Source: Eriocheir sinensis (Eukaryota; Arthropoda; Malacostraca; Decapoda; Varunidae). From it: a stretch of 64,000 bases of DNA. The number at the start of each line of letters is the position of its first letter. Position 1 is the stretch's first letter. Below the pieces are notes generated by a model. That model worked only from the letters and a program-made list of their open reading frames with translations, had not been told where the DNA came from and did no database searches. The position numbers and the translations under genes were made by a program. Location of the stretch: positions 3,334,094 to 3,398,093 of the forward strand of contig NC_066529.1 of NCBI RefSeq assembly GCF_024679095.1, read 5' to 3'. This document shows positions 15,431 to 26,002 of this stretch, piece after piece.

Positions 15431-16242
15431 ATCTTCCTTCTAAGACTATACGATCCCTTTATGGCCGGGTAGGATAACACTTCGATTCAACCTCTTGCTC
15501 TATTTCCATAACTACTAATGAGACAACTACTACTACTACTACTACTACTACTATTACTATAACTGCAACTACTGCATAAGCAAAGGGAAATTCAGGACTC
15601 TTTAAGTGGAAACAAATGCTTGAAAGAGTGCGTGTGCGTGTGTGTGTGTGTGTACCGACGCCCTTGTTACCAGATGGCGCTTGAGAATTCATGAGTTATC
15701 CCTTAAAGTTGTCCATCTGGCGAGTAGAAAACGGGAAAAATAGAGAAATCGGAAGAGAGAGAGAAAAAGAGAGAGAGAAACTTCAATGACATATCTTAGC
15801 ACCTCAGATCGTCTCGGTAGTAGGAATTTCCCGAATGTACGAGTAATATAATACCACTATAGCGTACCTAGAACTCTATATTTTGTCCGTACCATATTAC
15901 GTATCTATACTAACAACCGCGGAGTCAGTCACCAGCTGTAGCAGTGCGTACATAACGTATATACATGTCATACTACTCCTACTCCTCCTCCTCCTACTAC
16001 TACCACTACTACTACTACTACTCTTACTACGTACTAAGTCGATGTTATAGAAGGAAGCATAATGAGTGTTGACATGCTCGTAACATGTTAGGTAGGTAGG
16101 GTGGCAGGATCGGTTCCATAATGTGACGTGAAGAAGATAACATACATAAGTAATGCTAATGGTAATACTAATAATAATACTAATACTAATACATGGCGGT
16201 GTCTGTATTTATGATTATTTTCCAAGGCGCTCCATCAACGGT

Positions 16243-16275
<33 letters not shown>

Positions 16276-17490
16276 CGATTTCACTTCTTTATTTATCTAT
16301 TTATGATGAATGGGATCCAACTGCAAGCCCATGCCAGCCTTGAACCTAGTAAAAAGGGTTAAGTAGCCTCATCGCCCTTCCTCTGCGACAGACGATTTGA
16401 TTCCCTTGAACCAACTCTCTTCAATCCCTTTTACGAGCTCGCATGGATTTAGCTGTTGGTTCTTTGGCGTGTGTGCGTGTGTGTGTGCGTGTGTGTGTGT
16501 GTGGTAGGGTAAGGTGGGTGCGTGCATCAGTCACTATCAATATTAATCATTCTTATAGTCAAGGACGGAGCAGCCAGTCGTTATTTATATATTCCTCGAT
16601 GTCCCAAGGTCGTAGACAACCAATAAGATACACTAGGATATAAGTATTAACGCAGGCATGGTGTTTTCGTGTGTACGTGTGTGTGTGTGCGTGTGTGTGT
16701 GCGTGTGTGTGCGGCGATCTTTAACCTAACCAGACCGTACACACACGTCCCTTCCCTCCCCCCGTGCGGAAACAAGCTGGGCCAGAGGAAACCTGTGGCC
16801 CTCCCCTCCCCTGGGCTTCTCCTCCCCCTCCCACCCCTCACCCTTGTACCTGGTCTCTGGTGTGCCCTCGTTCCACCCCCTCACCGCCCCACCGCCCCCC
16901 TACCCCCCTCCCAGCACGGCACGGGGGGGGAGGTTGAGCCCTGATCGTGAAGAGACAACCACCCCACAACTCAGCCCGCGTGGCTCCGTTCTGCCGTGGT
17001 CGTCACCTAATTAGTCTACTTGTCCAGTTTAGGCAGATGATGCACCAATAAAATTTAAGTTGAATCTTAACTTGCTTTTCATGACCTGAATGCACGAGTT
17101 GCCACAGTGTTGAAGGGTTGCCTCGGACTAAACACCCTACAACAGTATCCACACACACTGAGAAAACGACGCCTTGTAGGAGGAACTTGATTATTTTTTT
17201 GGCCGTTACGCACCTTTTACTTACAACCTGGCATATTAAACTTACCACTGAACAATGGTTAAGGTGTGAGGTAAAGAAAACAGTAAGGAAGTTTTATCAA
17301 GCACTGGAGTACACAGACATTCACTGCCTCAAATGAACACAAAATACGTTCAGCCACTGAGACAGAAAACATTGACGGGAAGGCAACACTCTTCCCCAAC
17401 CCTTACGTACACTATCAATGCTGCAATATCAGAGAATGTGATATAACTATTCTAGCAAGCGACACCCTCTTTCTTATCGTTTACTGATAA
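15431..17490. other. Intergenic stretch with short microsatellites, no gene recognised
   Basis: It holds (ACT)n at about 15530-15552, (CTA)n near 15985-16025, GT-rich runs at 16244-16268, 16470-16502 and 16670-16710, and a C-rich, GC-rich segment at 16745-16930. The open frames are short and start in microsatellites. It separates the 3' end of the plus-strand ITG-like gene from the duplicated block. Confidence 0.6.
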
Positions 17491-18818
17491 AACAAACATT
17501 CCTCGGCCCTTACCTTGCAGTGACTGGAGATGTTGAGAAAGATACTGAAGCGATCCACTTGGGGTTCACTTTTATTGCCAGAACACTTAAGTACAAAATG
17601 GTGCTAATACACAACACAGCCGGCCAGCGTCCATGACACACGTATTCCTCCTCCTCCTCCTAAACATGTTACACAACTGGTTACTATTTCCCCTACACAC
17701 ACACACACACACACACACACATGTTACCACCATATCTTAGACTGTCGGCCTCTTGAACACACTTTCCTTCTCCTCCGCCTACCTCTCAACCAACGCCTCC
17801 TTCCTCCTCTCTCCCCTCCCGCCTCGCCCCACACACGTCTCCACACACCGCCGCCGAGGTTCCGCAACACAAATGTATCGCTCTCAAGGCCGTGTCAGTG
17901 GTCAGCCTGCCTGTGCACCGCCGTGACCACGCTTTAGAACCCACAATGCACCTCAAAGGGCGTCACAAAATGGAGGCAATTGGTTTCTGTTCGAGACTTT
18001 CCGATTCATTTATTTAATTTTTTGCGACGTTCGTTAAGATATGTTTTGAATAGGTTAGAGTTAGCAGAAGGTCAATAATCACGATATAAATCCAAACAAC
18101 CGAGGAATGGAGAGATATGGACGGATACAGCTTTGATCCATCACCATAAGAACAACCCCTCACCACGACGCTGCTTCATTACTCTCTCTTTCCTCCGTGT
18201 TGCCACATCGGAGCACCTTATGTGCTACACACGGTCGCGTCATAAGAATGTTCACTTTTTATAGAATGTATAAATATCTGGATAATAAAACTTTGAATCT
18301 GGATCTGGATCTGGACGAATAATGCGCGGGGCACCGTACAGGTGCATAACACGCATATTTAATGGAGTGCATGACTAACATCCCCACGCTTAATCACCAC
18401 TTTTTTCAGAGACGCGTCCTCGTCAACGGTCCGACTTGGTCAGCTCGGTTGACGCCAGCCGATAGCGTTTGTCCCCCTTAAAAAGGGAACAACCTTTAAA
18501 CAACAAACACCACTTCGAATTATGAACAGTAGTACAATACTTTTTTTTATCCCGGTACTGTAACTATTTTACTGATATACTGCCATTGATCGTATCCTTT
18601 CCCTTACACCTGAAAATGCATTAGTTCAAGCAGACCATGAAAACGCAGTATTGCATTATTTTGCCAGTCGCAGTAATTATCGTACATCATCGCCAGGCAA
18701 GGGAACGTTGCGTAACTTCCAAGAGCTGCCACTCAGTACATTAATTTTTACTGTTGTAAGTCCTGCCGTGACGTGAAAATTACCTTCAAGGTACTGTATT
18801 GTTGCACCACCTAACGAG

Positions 18819-18830
<12 letters not shown>
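17490..18830 (-). repeat. Left flank of the segmental duplication; candidate non-coding first exon and promoter
   Basis: Paralogous to 44620-45900 in the same orientation. On the minus strand both copies have a GC-rich, CpG-containing block, then AGCACCATTTTGTACTTA(A/C)G and a strong donor GCAAG|GTAAGGGCC (exon end at 17514 here). This resembles a TATA-less promoter plus 5' UTR exon. An AATAAA inside the block is the alternative reading (a 3' end). This copy contains an insert at about 18215-18317 ending in (GGATCT)n, absent from the other. No long coding frame. Confidence 0.55.
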
Positions 18831-18849
<19 letters not shown>

Positions 18850-18907
18850 TCCATTATCTTACCCTGCACAGCTAACGAGAGGCTTTCTGACAGATAATCC
18901 GGCCCTG

Positions 18908-18948
<41 letters not shown>

Positions 18949-19625
18949 GACAATAACATACACAAACAGACAACTCACAGTCCATAAGCCCAATTATTCA
19001 CTTGTTGGTTACGAAAATAAAACATTACCTAACGACCTCCCTCTTTCCCATTATCTTACCTCAATCCTGCTCTTTATAGAGGACGAATCTGCTGAACTGA
19101 CTCCCTCTGTGCTGCGGCAGTGCTGTGATTGGTCCAAGACAGTGACTTTCAAAATAGCGGGTTCTGATTGGACGAGCCTATTCTCACTGCCAGAGTCGCC
19201 AACGAACGATTTTGTCGGTGGATTCGTTATTGGTTTAGCATTATGAATAGATCAGGAAACATTATTAGAGTAGTGTGGAATCGCTCATTATTGTAATTTA
19301 TGTAACCTTATAATTATATCAATGTGTTAATTTTTTGGTTTTCATTGTTACGTTTTCGTCTCCTTTCGGAGGTGAGGTACGAGAGTTTGCAACACCACCA
19401 ACAGCTACAGGCAGTAGTAAAACACGGTGCAAGCCTGCAAGGAAAACGACTCCCGCCGCGGTGACTTTAAATGAAAAACCTTCCCCAGGCCCGTGGTTTT
19501 TGCAGACTTTTGGGTGGGGCTAAAGGCATCATAGGTTCAAGAGTTGGAGGGGGAAGGTGGCGAGCGAAGCGAGCATGCACAGGTGGGGGAAATTGCGTGG
19601 TTTCCGTAAGTGGTAAAAATATACC

Positions 19626-19974
<349 letters not shown>

Positions 19975-20149
19975 TTCACTCAAAATCTATATGATTGCGA
20001 CGCATTTTTTATTCCCACCAAAATCTCCTCATTCCCACAAGCCCCATAGCCAGTTTTGGATGATAGGAGGGAGTATGGGCAAACACTAGAATAATAACGT
20101 GTAGTTGATTACCTTGTCTATGGGTATATCATTTAACTCATATGAAGGA

Positions 20150-20370
20150 AAAGAATTTGAAGGTTTCGTTATTTCAATTCATGATATACACTGCGACTCC
20201 AGCAACACCGCGTTTCTGTCAAGTTTTAGGAAATTGGCTCTTCTCGAATTCTGGGATGCCGGCCTCTGGTCGATGGCTGCTCGTGAGCAGAAAATACCAC
20301 CGAGAAGGAAAAGTTGCGTGGGAAAAAATGTTTGGATATTCCAGGAGGGCAGAGCTGTGCTACACTATTT
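20150..20370. repeat. Paralogous flank shared with about 48240-48350
   Basis: GTCGATGGCTGCTCGTGAGC, AAATACCACCGAGAAG and TGCGTGGGAAAAAATGTTT have close counterparts at 48250-48330, with an offset of about 28 kb. This shows that the duplicated unit extends past the 3' end of the DUF229 genes. No gene recognised. A (GT)n microsatellite of about 98 bp follows at 20374-20472. Confidence 0.65.
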
Positions 20371-20372
20371 AG

Positions 20373-20474
<102 letters not shown>

Positions 20475-20650
20475 GCATAAATGTTTGAAGTACATGAAGC
20501 CTTCGTGATTCACTTCTTTGCCAGGCGGCTGCATAATGAGTAAACATTTTCACTAACAACATCGACTATAATATTTGGTTGTGCTTCCATCCCACCCTCT
20601 CCTGCCACCACCATCATGCCCTCACCCCCCTCCCGTGCACTCTTCAGTCT

Positions 20651-20845
20651 TCACGCAGCATTCCTCCTCCCGCCTTTCCTGAGCGCCGCACCGACCTCCT
20701 CCCCGTCCTGCATCTTGAGGAACTCATTGAAGAGCCGTTGGGCATTTTTTTGGTCGCGGCAGTAACAGTACTGCCTCAGCAGGTCATGTCGGATGCAGCC
20801 ACTCGTGTCTCCGTACTTGCTTACGCGGGACACCGAGCCCAGCAT
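20651..20845 (-). CDS. DUF229 paralog A, last exon (C-terminus and stop)
   Basis: Acceptor TCTTCCTCAG, phase 0, 64 codons plus TGA. It starts MLGSVSRVSKYGDTSGC and contains LLRQYCYCRDQKNAQRLF. The SRxSxYG and Cys-x-Cys features are the usual end of DUF229 proteins. The tail after about residue 35 is charged and probably disordered. Paralog B's last exon has the same length. Confidence 0.88.
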   Translation of the reverse strand: MLGSVSRVSKYGDTSGCIRHDLLRQYCYCRDQKNAQRLFNEFLKMQDGEEVGAALRKGGRRNAA

Positions 20846-21302
20846 CTGAGGAAGATCGAGAAAAGGTGAGTTTAGGGGGACTGAGAGCATACGTGCTGCG
20901 GTTGAGGATAAATTGTGGAGAGAAGTAGAGGTTCATGGTGCAGAGGTTGGGATGGAAAATGTAGAACGATGGATAGGGAAGGATGGGTAGTGGAGCGGGG
21001 AGATGAATTTTGATGGTTGAGAGGGGAGGGATGAAGAGGGAAATATGGCTTGCGAGTGGTGGTGAGAAAAGAAAAAAAAGTTGTAAGAGTTGAATATAAC
21101 GAGTGGAGGAGAGGGAGGAAGAGTGGGAGAGAAAGGGACAAGATAAGCTGAAGAAAACCAGGGAAGGAGGGAACGGGACAACAGACGAAAGGGCATCAGA
21201 GAGGGAAAGGGATGGAATCTGAAATATCGTTTCTTAAAAAGACAGGGGGGGAATTTAGGGATTGAAAATTAAATGATTCCCATGAAACACAAAACACCAA
21301 CC

Positions 21303-21630
21303 CTGACTGAATGGTTAGCGTACGGCCCTCATTCACCACGTGATGGACGACGCGGGTCCGAATCCGCCGCTACAACCTGGGATTTTTCAGTCACCGCCGA
21401 GTGGCTTAAGACTACCCACATGCTGTCCTGAAGACCACTCATCAACCCGGACTCTAGAGGAAACCGTCCAAGTGAATCAAGAACGAGCTCCGGGGGGCAG
21501 CATGAGCCAAGAAAAGATGGTGCCACTATAAACACTTGCCTGCGCCATAACGGGCTGGGGCCGACTACCATCCAGGTCCATAAAGAAAGCTTACCGGCGG
21601 TATACGTTGGCACGTAAAAAACAAACAAAA
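21303..21630 (+). mobile_element. tRNA-derived SINE, family 1, near full length
   Basis: The head TGACTGAATGGTTAGCG (A box) and GGGTCCGAATCCG (B box) is followed by a conserved body, GGGATTTTTCAGTCACCGCC, ACATGCTGTCCTGAAGACCA and CACTATAAACACTTGCCTGC, and an A-rich end after GTATACGTTGGCACG. The same body occurs reversed at 44042-44390 and as a 3' fragment at 28380-28495. It lies in the last intron of DUF229 paralog A. Confidence 0.85.
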
Positions 21631-21818
21631 AAAAAAGCAATATAAAAGAAACGAAAAGGGAAAAAAAACGAAAATATACAACTCTTATGGAGGAAATGTG
21701 TTAAAAAGAAAAGGCATATGTTGTGCAAAAGCTGTAAAGGCGACAAAATGAAAAAAAAAAAACTAAAGATATATTTTATAAACTTGAAAGAAAAAGTAAA
21801 TAATGATAAACATCCCAC

Positions 21819-21980
21819 CTTAAAGGCGTTGTCCTGCTGGCTGTGTCTGAGGGAGGCCTCCACCACCACGCGCCCTGGGCTGAGGGTCGCCTGCAGGAGG
21901 TAGGTCCGCACCTCACTCTGCAACTCCTTCTGCTTCAGCTCCTCGTCGATGTGGTACACGCGCGCCGAATTCACCTCCAC
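21819..21980 (-). CDS. DUF229 paralog A, ninth shared exon
   Basis: Acceptor GTCTCCCCCAG, donor GTGGGA, phase 0 at both ends, 54 codons. It reads VEVNSARVYHIDEELKQKEL, then SEVRTYLLQATLSPGRVVV and EASLRHSQQDNAFK. It forms a beta-rich C-terminal segment found in DUF229 proteins. It aligns without gaps to the paralog B exon 50070-50231. Confidence 0.88.
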
Positions 21981-22159
21981 CTGGGGGAGACATCATTACC
22001 ATCACCACGGGCTGTCATAGTTAACCACCATCACCTTTTAACCACAACCATTATCAACACCATGTGTCATCACCGCCTGAAACGCCAGAATTTTTCTGTT
22101 TACTACACTCCCACACGACCACTGCGTTTAACGAAACACACGGAAAGTTAATCCAGACA

Positions 22160-22605
22160 AGGAAAGGTTTTGCCGGCGCCAGGGATCGAACCCGCAACCA
22201 GCGAGATGGGAGAGGCACTCCTTAACCAGTCGGCCAAAGAGGTACCCCACTCATAGAGTGAGTTATGGGAGGCTCGCCCATCGGTCAAGTCAGCTGCACT
22301 ACACGGCTCCCCATTCCTATTTAGATCAATTTGTGTGTTGAGATTGTCAATTTCCTATGAACTCTTCGGAGAGCGTGGGCCATCACTCTACCTGTTACCC
22401 CTTCGGGGAGACAACAGAATCACAGGAGAGGATGCCCACCGCCTTGCCACCAGTGAAACGCCAGAATTTTTTCTTTGGCCAGGGTTCGAACCCGCGACCA
22501 GCGAAACGAGAGAGCTACTCCTTAACCAGTCGGCCAAAGTGGTACCCCACTCGCAGAGCGAGTTATGGGAGGCTCGCCCATCAGGCAAGGCAGCTGCACT
22601 ACACG
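22160..22605 (-). mobile_element. Two tRNA-derived SINE copies, family 3, same orientation
   Basis: On the minus strand both copies (about 22305-22160 and 22605-22455) contain TTTGGCCGACTGGTTAAGGA (A box) and GGTTCGAACCC or GGTTCGATCCC (B box), preceded by GGCGAGCCTCCCATAACTC and followed by CCAGAATT-type sequence. The putative acceptor arms (GGTACC against GGCGCC) do not pair properly, so they are not functional tRNA genes. Confidence 0.78.
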
Positions 22606-23091
22606 CCTATTATCATTTCCAGTTTTCACCTCCAATTATTACCACTTATTATTTATCTTGAGTAATCATCACCACCTGTCATCACTATATGGAAAGAACA
22701 CCGTCACCATCCATGTTCACCACCGCCTGTTATCATTACCACTGGTCATTTTCCCGACCTATCACCATCACTGTACCCGTCAGCATGACTTCCGTCACGT
22801 CCTTTTACCAAGACAAAGTGTTCATCCTGGCGAGCAGAGGGAAGGCACAGCGAAGACAACTGCTCGCATTGGGGGGTGAGGGTGTACGCTGTGACTTTCC
22901 GGCGTCCATTTTGCCATCATGTCAATCAACAATAGCATCATTAGGGAGACCAAAGGAGGCGCTGGGCCCTCACCATGGAGAGATGCTCGCACTGGAGGTG
23001 AGGAGGTTACGCTATGCCTTTCCAGAGTCCCTTTGCCATCATCTCAAATTATATCATCATTAGGGGGACAGAGGATCCGCTTGGTCCTCAC

Positions 23092-23268
23092 CTTGGAGAA
23101 CTGCTCGCACTGGGGGTAAGGCCGCAGCAGCTCGTTGAGGAAGTCCCTGAGGAATTCTGCGGCGGGGTACAGTCTCTGGTCGTCCTTGGCCACCTCAACT
23201 GTGTTCTGACATGCGCAGAAGTCCTGTGGAATGGCGGCATCCGCGCAGGTCCTGTTCCACGGCACGCT
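23092..23268 (-). CDS. DUF229 paralog A, eighth shared exon
   Basis: Acceptor CCCTCCCTCAG, donor GTGAGG, phase 0, 59 codons. It contains SVPWNRTCADAA, FCACQNTVEV, LYPAAEFLRDFLNELL and YPQCEQFSK. The four Cys are typical of the extracellular end of the domain. Related exon in B: 51801-51977. The intron before it is only 222 bp. Confidence 0.9.
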
Positions 23269-23490
23269 CTGAGGGAGGGTGAGGAGGAGGATGAAAAAGA
23301 GGAGAAGCAGGAGGAAGAGGAGGGGGAGGCGATGGTGATAGAAGTGGTGGGGTATTGGTGGCGATGGCTGTGGTGGTTAGAAGTAGGTGGTAGCGCGCAC
23401 ACACACACAAAAAAATATATATACACACACAAACACACACGAGTACACAAACACACACACAAACATGTGGCTTGACCTTCCTTGACCTAC

Positions 23491-23653
23491 CCTGAAGAGG
23501 CTGATGCCCCGTCTGGCTTCTGAGGGCGTGGAGGTCACGTGGTCGAGGTCAGCGAAGCGGCCATAAGCGAGGTCAAGCATGGTCTCGTGGACGTCGAAGT
23601 TTGCTGTGAGGCGGTGCGTGTTGGTCACGACGTTGGCATACGCTTGGTGGTAC
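23491..23653 (-). CDS. DUF229 paralog A, seventh shared exon
   Basis: The first base completes a Lys codon from the previous exon, then YHQAYANVVTNTHRLTANF and DVHETMLDLAYGRFADLDHV. The N..RLT..FD.HETL block is a DUF229 signature. Donor GTAGGT. The acceptor is preceded by a (CCACCA)n tract rather than an ordinary T-rich polypyrimidine run. Confidence 0.9.
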
Positions 23654-24325
23654 CTGTGGTGGTGGAGGTGGTTGGGGTGGTGGTGGTGACGGTGGTGGAG
23701 GTGGTGGTGGTGGTGGTGACGGTGGTGGAGGTGGTTGGGGTGGTGGTGGTGGTGGTGTAGGTGGTGGTGGTGGTGGGGACGGTGGTGTAGGTGGTGGTGG
23801 TGGTGGTGACGGTGGTGGAAGTGGTTGGGGTGGTGGTGGTGGTGGTGACGGTGGTGGAAGTGGTTGGGGTGGTGGTAGTGGTGGTGGTGTAGGTGGAGGT
23901 GGTGGCGGAGGGAAAGAGGGATGTTTTAAAAATGTGGTGGTGGTGGTGGTGGTGGACGTGGTGGTGACGGTGGTGTAGATGGTTGGGGTGGTGGTGTAGG
24001 TGGTGGTGGTGGTGACGGTGGTGGAGGTGGTGGTGGTGACGGTGGTGGAGGTGGTGGTGGTTACGGTGGTGGAGGTGGTGGTGGTGGTGGTGACGGTGGT
24101 GGAGGTGGTTGGGGTGGTGGTGGTGGTGGTGTAGGTGGTGGTGGTGGTGGTGGTGGTGACGGTGGTGTAGGTGGTGGTGGTGGTGGTGGTGACGGTGGTG
24201 TAGGTGGTGGTGGTGGTGGTGGTGACGGTGGTGTAGGTGGTGGTGGTGGTGGTGACGGTGGTGGAGGTGGTGGTGGTGGTGGTGGTGGCGGTGGTGGTGA
24301 TGATGGTGGAGGTTGTAGGTGTGAA
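23654..24325. repeat. (GGT)n-rich minisatellite in a DUF229 intron
   Basis: About 670 bp of GGTGGTGGT interspersed with GACGGTGGTGGAGGTGG and GTGTAGGTGG variants. It directly abuts the acceptor of the seventh shared exon. The equivalent place in paralog B (52342-52520) has only about 180 bp of the same type, plus three copies of a GGAGGGAAAGAGGGATGTTT unit that is present once in A (near 23908). Expansion after duplication is inferred. Confidence 0.92.
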
Positions 24326-24339
24326 GTTTTATGCAAATC

Positions 24340-24790
24340 TTCTTGGAGGCTGTCTGTCTCCGTCAGTGAGGACCGAATTACCAGTCTGTGTCGTCATCAA
24401 ATTTGCTAATGAGATTATTGAGTCAAACGTCAATGTCATTGATGTAAATTATAAACAGCACTGGGCCAAGAGCCAAGCTCTGAGGGACACCAATAGTGGC
24501 AGCTGCCCACTCTGAATCAAATCCATCCATCGAACACCACTTGTTGCTGTTTGTTGCTCGACCAATTTGCGATCCATTGATGTATTTTACCGTCAATGCC
24601 TAGCTGCTTGATTTTATAAAGTAATTTGTGGTGTGGAACTTTATCAAATGCTTTCTAAAAATCGAAAAAGACTACGTCCAGTGATTTTGTTACACCATAA
24701 CTGTGAAGAGGTTGTTAAAAAAGGTCATTTTGCTCGACAGGCAGGATCTCTTGTTACGGAAGCCATTTTGAAAATCCTTAATTAATGAGT
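24340..24790 (-). mobile_element. CR1/L2-like LINE reverse transcriptase relic
   Basis: Minus-strand translation gives GFRNKRSCLSS, a segment like the usual AFDKVPH region, and VPQSLALGPVLFIIYINDID (family consensus GVPQGSVLGP.LF.IYINDI). Stops interrupt it and the QGS turn is changed. It lies in the intron between the sixth and seventh shared exons of paralog A. Confidence 0.75.
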
Positions 24791-24812
24791 GACTTTCAAG
24801 GTAACTTACAAT

Positions 24813-24946
<134 letters not shown>

Positions 24947-25559
24947 TCTACTGTCACGCCTTTGGTGGTGTCGCGCCTGTGATGGGTGAATGTAATGAAA
25001 TGTAATGAGCTCTAATGACGGTATTCGAATCACGAAGATAGAGCTAGAGAGAGCCCATGTTTGCAGTAAGGAAATGTGAACGCAGCGTTAGGAGAGATAG
25101 GGACACACAGTGATGAATGTTGGCAGAGGAGGTAACGCTGACCCAGGGGCAGGAGCAGGTCTCGCTCTAAGCTGTGGGACGTAAGTTAGAATCTTGAGTA
25201 AGAGGACAGCCTTAGAGAAAAGGCACTTCCCGTCTGCGGCGTGTGGGAGAGGGGAAAAGAGCGACAAGGCCAGATCAGACCCTAACAGGTATAAGTTACA
25301 TTGGTAATAAGCTGGCAGGATATGGTGACACATTTGTTATACTAAATTTATCTGCATTATTACACCCTATTATGTATGTATACAACCTGTTTGCGACTGA
25401 ATATTGCCGGCGTGGACGCACCCTCTTACACTCTTTCTCCTTCTCCCGTACCCTCTGCACCGCATCATCCATACTACTACTACCACACTACTCTACCCTA
25501 CCCTACCCTCTCAAACCAACCCCTCATACAAACATCCCGCCCACCATCCCTATACTCAC

Positions 25560-25855
25560 TTCTTCCTGAACCAGGGCGGGAGGTAGATAACAATGTATGG
25601 CAACCGCACTTCCATCATGCCCATGTACGTGGCCCTGAATTTGCCATAATGCATGCCGTGGTCGCTGACGAAGAAAACGGCGGTGTGGTTGAGGGCGCCC
25701 ATCTCCTCCAGCTCCATCAGGTACTGCAAGTAGGGCTCGTCGGCGTGGTGGAGTGCATTGACGGCGTCGTGGGTGATGCTCGACGACCAGAAGAAGCCGA
25801 AGGAAGGCGTGTCGAGGAAGGTTCGTGAGAACTCGAGGGAATAGTCCTGAATCAC
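25560..25855 (-). CDS. DUF229 paralog A, sixth shared exon (metal-site SDHG)
   Basis: Acceptor CCGTGCAG, donor GTGAGT after two bases of a Lys codon, 98 codons. It reads VIQDYSLEFSRTFLDTP, FGFFWSSSITHDAVNAL, then ALNHTAVFFVSDHGMHYGKF and VRLPYIVIYLPPWFRK. SDHG carries the predicted metal-binding Asp and His of the superfamily. The family usually has SDHG.R.G and EERLP. Here they are SDHGMHYG and EVRLP, while paralog B keeps R and EER. Confidence 0.92.
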
Positions 25856-26002
25856 CTGCACGGGATAGGTTGTTTTGGTTGGTGGTGGACCGATAAAATG
25901 GTTCTAGCGAGGATGACTGAAAGTGCGGGAAATGTAAGCTGAGTGGACTATAGGACAGTAGTTCCTAATCTTTTAACTACCACGCCCCCTCTTTTTTGTA
26001 CA

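Noticed and set aside
22170..22260. tRNA gene on the minus strand
   Set aside because: A and B boxes are present but the acceptor stem does not pair. A diverged second copy lies 290 bp away with the same flanks, so it is a SINE head.
23044..23475. Plus-strand open frames overlapping DUF229 exons
   Set aside because: Shadows of the minus-strand exons, which have family motifs and consistent splice phases.
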